Below, in pieces: positions 1-5,836 of a stretch of DNA of 28,701 nucleotides. The position numbers and the translations under genes are program-made. The DNA lies in assembly GCA_964506465.1 (NCBI GenBank), contig CAZDLM010000041.1:1-28701 (forward strand), in the 5' to 3' direction. The DNA comes from UBA6109 sp964506465. Its GTDB lineage: Bacteria > Desulfobacterota > Syntrophia > Syntrophales > UBA6109. The notes under the pieces were generated by a model, which did no database searches, was not told the DNA's origin, and was given only the letters and a program-made list of their open reading frames with translations. Numbering within the stretch: the first letter of the stretch is position 1; each line of letters begins with the position of its first letter.

Positions 1-1
1 T

Positions 2-1738
2 GAACCGATTGTCCAGTGCCGCAACTACCTGGACAGCCTGCAGATGAAATTCGCGCCGATCGTCGTTTTCCTGGGGCTGGGACTGGGATATCACCTGTCC
101 CTTTTTCTGCGGCACTATGCGGAGCGCCTGGGAGTGCGAAAGGTCGTCGTCTTCGAAGAAGACATCGATATGCTGCATTTTGCCCTCCGCCATGTCGACC
201 TGCACGAGATCATCACCCATCCGGACGTCCAACTTTTCATCGGAGAGGACATCGAGCATGCCCATCTGATGCTGCGCCGGGACATCGTCATGGACAAGGG
301 CGCGCAGAACTTCATGAGAGGCACAAGGGTCATCCCCCTGCCCGTTCACATCCGACTGAGTCCCGACTACTACCGCAGGGCCGTTCAGGTCACAAAACGC
401 TCCTTCGCGCAGATGATGATCCTGGCCGGCAACGATCCGATTGATTCGTTCCTGGGCATGGACAATCTGCTGATGAATATCCCGCACATCGTCTCGAACC
501 CCGGCATCAATCGGCTCTTCAAGCGTTTCAGCGGGAAGCCGGCCGTGACGGTCGCCTCAGGACCTTCTCTGAACAAGAACATCCACCTGCTCAAGGAACT
601 CCGCGAAAAGGCGTTGATCGTCTGTTGCGACGCAAGTTTCCTTCCCCTGATGAAGCGGGGCATTCGCCCGCATCTGGTGGTCGGATTCGAGCGGACCGAT
701 GGATCGGAATTCTTCTACGAGGGGATACCGGATTTCGACGGTATTTATCTGGCCATCTGCCCGCTGGTCCGCCCGCGCACATTCGACAGCTTCAAGGGGA
801 AGAAGATCATCGCCCAGCGCGCCTTTTCTCACTTTGACTGGCTCCATCAGGACAAGGGGACTCTGTCGATCGGACCCTGCGTCGGCAACATGGCCTACAA
901 GGTAGCCGAAGTCCTGGGCTGCGATCCCATCATCATGATCGGACAGGACCTTGCCTTCGCCTCGGACGGGGACACCCATGTCAAAGACATGCCGTTTGGT
1001 GAGCGGGACGAGTTCTATCACGAGAAGGTCCTCGAAGTGGAGGGGAACGACGGCCGGCCGATAAAGACCTCCAAGGCCTGGGATGTCTTTCGCATCGCCT
1101 TCGAAGAGGATATCCGCGGCAACCCGGGAACCACCATCAACGCAACAGAGGGTGGCGCCAAGATCCGGGGGGCGAAGGTCATGACCTTCCGGGAGGCAAT
1201 CGACCGGTATTGCCGGGAGGATTTCTTCCCCCTGTCGACCATCGATGACGCCTTGTCGGGCTTTCAGGACGCTCTCGATATCCCGACGGAATACAAGAAG
1301 TTTCACATGCGCGTCCAGGATACCCATGAAAAACTTGCGTCGCTTCTGCAGCGATTTCGGGAGATGATGACGGAGACCCGAAAGGTGCAGCGCGAATCCC
1401 TCCTGCCCTTCATCCGGGAGGGTAAGGCGTTCGACCGGGCGCCTCTGGAGGCAATCACAGCGAGGTTTCTGAAATTGCTCGAGGAGTATCTGAACGACCC
1501 GGACGTCCGCGACATCATGCTGCACACCGTCCAGCCGCACAGTCTCTGGTTCTCCAACAAGTTCAACATCCTGCCCGATTTGTATGACGATCCCGACATG
1601 CTCCTGGCGGCGCAGGTGATGATGATCCGGGATTGGCTCGGTGTCGTGGGGCAGCTCTTCGTCTCGACTGCAGACGCCTTGACGAAGGCGGGATCGATGC
1701 TGACGAAGGAACTTGAAAAGGAGGCGTATGCCTCTTGA
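2..1738 (+). CDS. Maf-type motility accessory glycosyltransferase (DUF115), 5' end outside window
   Basis: The reading frame is open to the left edge, so the true start lies upstream; 578 residues are visible. A Rossmann-like N-terminal segment is seen around nt 60-160 (VVFLGLGLGYHL followed by VVVFEEDIDMLHFAL). The DUF115/MptE-like core follows at about nt 535-1200, with VASGPSLNKN, CCDASFLPLMKRGI, and GPCVGNMAYKVAEVLG then IGQDLAFA. The last ~180 residues are helical. Family knowledge: Maf proteins transfer nonulosonic acids (pseudaminic or legionaminic acid type) to flagellin in the cytoplasm before export. Its place immediately upstream of a second Maf-like gene, a GT9 gene and then fliC supports flagellin glycosylation. 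The sugar cannot be told from the sequence. It overlaps the next gene by 11 nt, suggesting translational coupling. Confidence 0.88.
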   Translation, partial: EPIVQCRNYLDSLQMKFAPIVVFLGLGLGYHLSLFLRHYAERLGVRKVVVFEEDIDMLHFALRHVDLHEIITHPDVQLFIGEDIEHAHLMLRRDIVMDKGAQNFMRGTRVIPLPVHIRLSPDYYRRAVQVTKRSFAQMMILAGNDPIDSFLGMDNLLMNIPHIVSNPGINRLFKRFSGKPAVTVASGPSLNKNIHLLKELREKALIVCCDASFLPLMKRGIRPHLVVGFERTDGSEFFYEGIPDFDGIYLAICPLVRPRTFDSFKGKKIIAQRAFSHFDWLHQDKGTLSIGPCVGNMAYKVAEVLGCDPIIMIGQDLAFASDGDTHVKDMPFGERDEFYHEKVLEVEGNDGRPIKTSKAWDVFRIAFEEDIRGNPGTTINATEGGAKIRGAKVMTFREAIDRYCREDFFPLSTIDDALSGFQDALDIPTEYKKFHMRVQDTHEKLASLLQRFREMMTETRKVQRESLLPFIREGKAFDRAPLEAITARFLKLLEEYLNDPDVRDIMLHTVQPHSLWFSNKFNILPDLYDDPDMLLAAQVMMIRDWLGVVGQLFVSTADALTKAGSMLTKELEKEAYAS

Positions 1739-2351
1739 CGCCGAAACCGCAGGACTGCCATCGTTCATGGTTTCTCCCAACGGGAATATCCCTGCCGATG
1801 CGTCGGGGCGTATCCGCTTCTTTCCATCCGCGACGGGGGCGATGACCGCCGCCGTCATCGGAGAAGACGGCCGCAACCGGCTCGTCCACAGCAGGATCGA
1901 CCCCCTCAGGGAGGCCATCGAATGGGCTTCCCTGCAGGAGGCGGTCCGCCGCCGCGCCGTCCTGATCGGCGCCGGCATGGGTTATCCGGCGGCGGCGCTG
2001 CTGGAAGTCCATCGCGGCATACAGGAATTATGGCTCCTGGAGGCGGAACCGATTCTCCTCGATACGGCAGCGACGAGTCCGCCGCTTGCAGGCGCCGCAT
2101 GCAGAATCCGCCTGCTGCCGGCAGGCGACCCGCATTTCGTCTTTTCCGTCCTGATGCCGCATCTTCCGGATCTCTTCTCCATCCACCTGTCGCCCTCCGC
2201 CCTTTCGCTGGCGCCGAAACTCTATGGGCCGATCGTGGAAGGCCTGGAGGCAAGGCTGCAGGCGGTTCAGCTTGAACGGAACGCCCTGCCGGGCGGGGGC
2301 TCGCCGACGGCGGCGCTTGCCGAACGGATGGTTGCGGAGATCGGCTCATGA
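1728..2351 (+). CDS. Stand-alone Maf N-terminal-domain protein
   Basis: The start chosen is the ATG at 1728, preceded by AAGGAGG at 1718-1724; the spacing of 3 nt is short, and a TTG at 1713 in the same frame would place the start before the SD. The 207-residue product carries LVHSRIDPLREAIEWA and then VLIGAGMGYPAAALLEV and LWLLEAEPILLDTA. This matches the layout of the Maf N-terminal region (an LHS..DP..EA motif followed by a Rossmann-like glycine motif), and resembles the start of the preceding gene. No DUF115 catalytic core is present: the protein ends after a helical tail. It overlaps the upstream maf gene by 11 nt and the downstream GT9 gene by 4 nt, so the three are likely co-translated. 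Function is not known; a partner or regulatory subunit of the upstream Maf enzyme is an inference. It could also be a decayed paralogue. Confidence 0.7.
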   Translation: MPLDAETAGLPSFMVSPNGNIPADASGRIRFFPSATGAMTAAVIGEDGRNRLVHSRIDPLREAIEWASLQEAVRRRAVLIGAGMGYPAAALLEVHRGIQELWLLEAEPILLDTAATSPPLAGAACRIRLLPAGDPHFVFSVLMPHLPDLFSIHLSPSALSLAPKLYGPIVEGLEARLQAVQLERNALPGGGSPTAALAERMVAEIGS

Positions 2352-3913
2352 ACATCCTCGTCATCCGCCTTCACCGCCTGGGAGACATTCTGCAATTGAC
2401 GCCGATGCTGGAAGGCATCAAGAGGCATTATCCGGGATCCGTCACGACCTTCCTGACCTCGGACAGGCTGGCCGATGCGCTTTCGGGAAACCCCTTTGTG
2501 GACCGGATCATGACGATTCCCGAATTGCAGTGGCGTTGCCTGGCCAAAGGAGAGTTCAGGGATCGGACAAAGGCCTTCCTTGCGGTGCATCGCCTAGCGG
2601 CATTCCTGCGAGAGGAGCGTTTCGACCTGGTCATCAACCGCCAGTACGAAGAAGGGGGCATCCTCGCGGCCATGGCCGATGCCCCGCAGGTCAACGGCGG
2701 GGTCTTTTCTCCGCAGCGCGGCCATGTCTTTGACGATGAACCGTCGCGGGAACTTTTTGATGCCGTCAAATCCGACCGCAGAGGGAACCGGAGAAACCTC
2801 GTGGACTGGTCACTTCGCATCGCAGGCGCGCCGCCTGGAAGCGGCCGTATGTGCTTGAATATCCCGCGGGCAAACGCTCGCGAGGCCGATCATCTTCTGG
2901 CTTCGGTCGGCGGTAAGTTGCCCCCCATCGCCGTCCAACTCGGCGCGGCGCGGTCGTTCCGTTGCTGGGGCGCCGGCAACTTCGCGGCGGTGATCCGCCG
3001 TCTGGCCGACTTCCACGGGAGGTCCGTGGTCCTGTTGGGGAATCCGGACGAACGGGAACTCGCCGAAGGCGTTCTGGCCGGCTGCGGACGGCTCTCCGGC
3101 CGAATCGTAGACCTGGTTGGAAAGACAAGCCTCAAGACCCTCGGCGCCGTATTGCAGCGTTGTGAAGTCCTGATCAGCGGCGATACTGGCACGGCGCATG
3201 TGGCGGCGGCCGTGCGCACGCCCGTGATCAGTCTCTTTTTCGGCACCGCCTACCCCTGGGAGACCGCGCCCTACGGGACGGGAAACCTCGTGCTCTTTGC
3301 CGACCTCCCCTGCGCCCCCTGTCTGGACCCTTCACGCTGCCGGCATGGTCAGGCGTGCCGCAGCACCGTCCGCGCCGAGCACGTCTGCCGCGCCTGGGAG
3401 ATTCGAGAATCGCTGTCACGGGGGAAGGATCAAATTGAAGGATGGCGCGACGACGTCGTCCGCCTTCTCGTCACCCGGAAAGAGGAGGGCGCGGAGATGA
3501 CCTTGAACGACTTCAACGGGTTCGACACCCTGGACCCCGCATCCCTGCTTTCTTCCCGAAGAGAGAAGGAAGAGAAAGCCTGCCTTGACGCCTCCGAAGA
3601 GGTATTCCGCTTCCTGGAAGAAATGGAGTCCCGGCTCTGCGAGGCCCTCTATCTTCACGAAACGCCGTGGGAGGAGCCCCTTGCCGGCTACCTGGATGCC
3701 TGGCGGCATGTCATCTCATTTGGATGCGTGAAGGAGGGATCTGCCGAAGCCGCACGGATCATCCTGAAGGACCTTCCTCCGCTTTTCGGTGCGTCCGCGT
3801 CGGCCCTTTCATCCGGCGATCCCGTTGCCGTCGGCGACATCGTGCGATCCGGCTTCCGGCCGCTGCGGCATTCCTTGGAGGTCTCTGTCGCCGGCCCTTC
3901 CTCCAAGAACTAG
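2348..3913 (+). CDS. GT9 (heptosyltransferase-like) glycosyltransferase with C-terminal extension
   Basis: A 521-residue protein. Residues 1-~375 form a glycosyltransferase family 9 fold: ILVIRLHRLGDILQLTPML at the N-terminus and the family signature GDTGTAHVAAAVRTPVISLF at about residues 278-298, followed by a cysteine cluster (about 322-345: LPCAPCLDPSRCRHGQAC) seen in many GT9 enzymes. Family members move heptose or related sugars from nucleotide donors onto LPS or other glycans; in this context flagellin or a cell-surface glycan are both possible acceptors. Residues ~384-521 are outside the GT9 fold, rich in helix and charged residues, and of no recognised family. An in-frame ATG at 3497 has a good SD, so this tail may also be made on its own. 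Start ATG at 2348 overlaps the previous stop as ATGA. Confidence 0.82.
   Translation: MNILVIRLHRLGDILQLTPMLEGIKRHYPGSVTTFLTSDRLADALSGNPFVDRIMTIPELQWRCLAKGEFRDRTKAFLAVHRLAAFLREERFDLVINRQYEEGGILAAMADAPQVNGGVFSPQRGHVFDDEPSRELFDAVKSDRRGNRRNLVDWSLRIAGAPPGSGRMCLNIPRANAREADHLLASVGGKLPPIAVQLGAARSFRCWGAGNFAAVIRRLADFHGRSVVLLGNPDERELAEGVLAGCGRLSGRIVDLVGKTSLKTLGAVLQRCEVLISGDTGTAHVAAAVRTPVISLFFGTAYPWETAPYGTGNLVLFADLPCAPCLDPSRCRHGQACRSTVRAEHVCRAWEIRESLSRGKDQIEGWRDDVVRLLVTRKEEGAEMTLNDFNGFDTLDPASLLSSRREKEEKACLDASEEVFRFLEEMESRLCEALYLHETPWEEPLAGYLDAWRHVISFGCVKEGSAEAARIILKDLPPLFGASASALSSGDPVAVGDIVRSGFRPLRHSLEVSVAGPSSKN
3497..3913 (+). other. Possible internal translation start: 138-residue C-terminal module of the GT9 gene
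   Basis: Inside the GT9 reading frame, AGGAGG lies at 3483-3488, 8 nt before an in-frame ATG at 3497. The residues after this ATG begin MTLNDFNGFDTLDP and have no similarity I can name to GT9 proteins. Either this is a fusion, or it is a separate gene whose upstream stop codon was lost so that both the long and short proteins may be made. The choice cannot be settled by reading alone. Confidence 0.4.
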
Positions 3914-3954
3914 TCCCCTTGGCGGCGCCGCCTGGCGAGCCCGTCAAAAAATCC

Positions 3955-3982
3955 TCAAGTTCAATTTCCGTTCTTCCGATAC
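3955..3982 (+). promoter_or_regulatory. Sigma-28 (FliA) promoter of fliC
   Basis: TCAAGTTC at 3955-3962, a 12-nt spacer, then TCCGATAC at 3975-3982; this matches the FliA consensus (TAAAGTTT, then GCCGATAA). It begins 42 nt after the GT9 stop and leaves an untranslated leader of about 160 nt before fliC. The same 12-nt spacing recurs at three other flagellar promoters in the window. Confidence 0.75.
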
Positions 3983-4078
3983 TTCTTTCGGACGCGGTTT
4001 GCGTGCCGTCCAGACTTCGCAGGAAAGGAGGGAAACGCCGACCAGGGGACCGGGTCCCTGAGGATCCGGAAAATCGAA

Positions 4079-4140
4079 CCGGCAAGGATGCCGGACAAGC
4101 CCGGAACGCGTGATGCGCGACGGGCAACACATCAAGGAGG
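4079..4140 (+). promoter_or_regulatory. Candidate CsrA-binding leader of fliC (hairpin plus SD-overlapping GGA site)
   Basis: CCGGC at 4079-4083 pairs with GCCGG at 4090-4094, presenting a six-base AAGGAT loop (or AGGA if the A-T pair closes). The stretch CAAGGATG matches the core of the published CsrA SELEX consensus (ACARGGAUGU with GGA in a hairpin loop). A second GGA-rich site, CAAGGAGGA, covers the fliC SD at 4134-4140, about 50 nt downstream. Two such sites, one at the SD, is the arrangement known for CsrA repression of hag in Bacillus subtilis. csrA and fliW are both in this window. Confidence 0.6.
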
Positions 4141-4150
4141 ATAAGAGAAT

Positions 4151-5578
4151 ATGGGTCTTCGAATTCAGAACAACATCACCGCGCTGAATGCGCACCGTCA
4201 GTTGAGCATCTCCGACTCGAACATGTCCAAATCGTTGGAGAGACTCTCGTCCGGTTATCGAATCAACAGGGCCGCTGATGATGCGGCGGGGCTGGCCATT
4301 TCTTCGTCATTCCGCGCCAACATCGCGAGTTTCAGGGTCGCTTCACGCAACACGTCGGAAGCGAACGCGCTGTTGCAGGTTGCCGAAGGCGGTATGGAAC
4401 AGATCGAGAACATGCTGACCCGGTTGAAGGAACTGGCCACCCAGGCGGCTTCCGCCAACGTCGGAACGAGCGAGCGCGTCAAACTGAACGCGGAAGGAAA
4501 CGCGCTGATCTCCGAAATCGACCGGCTCGCCCACGCGACCAAGTATGGCAGCACGAACCTCCTGGACGGCACCTTCGGCGCCTCCAAGAGCGCCGGCACG
4601 TACGCCATCGCTACGAACGCGAATGTCTACGGCGAAATGGCCTTTGCATACTCCGTCGCCGTCGGCACGGCCAACACGGGAATCCTCGACATGGGCATGA
4701 CCATCACGACCATGGCGTCGGATATGGTCGAAGGCAATTGGACCTTCAGCGCCACGGACGCCACCCATGTCAAGATCATCGGCAACGGCGTTTCGGAAAC
4801 GGTCACGGCGGCCATCGCCGGTGCGGTTTCCGGCACGCAGACATTGAACTTCGTCAATCTCGGACTCACCATCACCGTCAACTGCAGCACGACAAGCGCG
4901 GCGTGGACCGGTGCGACTCTGTCCGTGAGAGACACGGGCGTCAGCAGCCTGAACGTCACGGGGGCTTCAACCGGGACCTGGACCTTCGCGGCGGCGGCGG
5001 ACGGATCCGTCACGCTCGGCAACGGCACGGTGTCGCAGACGGTCTCCGACATCACCCCGGGGACGGCGAAGGATTTGAATTTCGACACGCTGGGCATTAC
5101 CTTCAGCCTGGGTGCGAACTACGATGAAAACGATCTCGAAGGCATCAGCTTCGTGGTCAGTTCCACGGGCACCGGGTCAACCTTCCAGATCGGTGCGGAC
5201 AACGACGCCAACAACCGCATCTCTCTGAGCGTCGGGAGCGTCATCGGATCGGCATCGAGCGGTTTGGCGCTGAGCTTCGATTACCTCGATTCGACGACGG
5301 AAGCCCAGAGCATGCTCGACCTGGTGGACAGCGCCATCAGCACGCTGGCCTCCCGCCGAGCCGACATCGGCGCCTCCATGAACCGGCTGTCCTATGCCGC
5401 AGCGAACCTCTCGACGACCATCGAGAATACGACCGCTGCGGACTCGGTCATCCGTGACGTCGACATGGCGGCGGAAATGACAACCTTCACCAAGAACCAG
5501 ATCCTCATGCAGGCCGGCACGGCGATGCTGGCGCAGGCCAACCAGGCCCCGCAGCTCATCCTGTCGCTGTTCCAGTAG
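4151..5578 (+). CDS. fliC: Flagellin
   Basis: A 475-residue filament protein. The N-terminal D0/D1 region is classic (residues 1-~140: NNITALNAHRQL, LERLSSGYRINRAADDAAGL, LQVAEGGMEQIENMLTRLKEL) and so is the C-terminal D1/D0 region (~365-475, MAAEMTTFTKNQILMQAG, ending LILSLFQ). The central, surface-exposed part holds two diverged copies of a beta-rich module, starting GNWTFSATD (about residue 195) and GTWTFAAAAD (about residue 275), each followed by a NGxxSxTV and a LNFxxLGxT motif. It is Ser/Thr rich, as expected for an O-glycosylated flagellin, in keeping with the upstream Maf gene. SD AAGGAGG at 4134-4140 sits 10 nt before ATG. Transcription is likely from the FliA site at 3955 and ends at the terminator at 5632. 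It has the only flagellin reading frame in this window. Confidence 0.97.
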   Translation: MGLRIQNNITALNAHRQLSISDSNMSKSLERLSSGYRINRAADDAAGLAISSSFRANIASFRVASRNTSEANALLQVAEGGMEQIENMLTRLKELATQAASANVGTSERVKLNAEGNALISEIDRLAHATKYGSTNLLDGTFGASKSAGTYAIATNANVYGEMAFAYSVAVGTANTGILDMGMTITTMASDMVEGNWTFSATDATHVKIIGNGVSETVTAAIAGAVSGTQTLNFVNLGLTITVNCSTTSAAWTGATLSVRDTGVSSLNVTGASTGTWTFAAAADGSVTLGNGTVSQTVSDITPGTAKDLNFDTLGITFSLGANYDENDLEGISFVVSSTGTGSTFQIGADNDANNRISLSVGSVIGSASSGLALSFDYLDSTTEAQSMLDLVDSAISTLASRRADIGASMNRLSYAAANLSTTIENTTAADSVIRDVDMAAEMTTFTKNQILMQAGTAMLAQANQAPQLILSLFQ

Positions 5579-5631
5579 GCCGAGGGACCTTCCGGTTCCC
5601 GGTGACTTTCACCTCGGCGGCCTCGCCTCCC

Positions 5632-5663
5632 GTAAAAAAGGGGCGGGGCCGCCCCTTTTTTAC
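5632..5663 (+). terminator. Rho-independent terminator after fliC
   Basis: A near-perfect inverted repeat: GTAAAAAAGGGGCG pairs with CGCCCCTTTTTTAC around a GGGC loop. The GC-rich stem is followed by a T-run on either strand, so it could work in both directions. It lies 54 nt after the fliC stop and separates fliC from fliD, consistent with a very highly expressed flagellin transcript. Confidence 0.9.
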
Positions 5664-5711
5664 GCGGTCGGCCCCACCTTGGCTGATTTCTTGCTTTCCT
5701 CATGAAATAGT

Positions 5712-5739
5712 TAAAGTTCCAGGCATTTTTTTCCGATAG
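5712..5739 (+). promoter_or_regulatory. Sigma-28 (FliA) promoter of fliD
   Basis: TAAAGTTC at 5712-5719, a 12-nt spacer, then TCCGATAG at 5732-5739. It lies just past the fliC terminator and about 97 nt before the fliD start. Its layout is nearly identical to the fliC promoter. Confidence 0.8.
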
Positions 5740-5836
5740 AAACTGCAGGACAAAGGCGTCGAAACAACCAGAAAATGCCAGCCCGCGAGCCGCGCCCAAG
5801 GCCGGGTGTATCCCCCCCTCAGCAGGAGGAAGTTTC

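Noticed and set aside
557..1978. Long minus-strand frame opposite the maf gene
   Set aside because: Antisense shadow of the maf coding frame; composition is biased and it spans two real genes.
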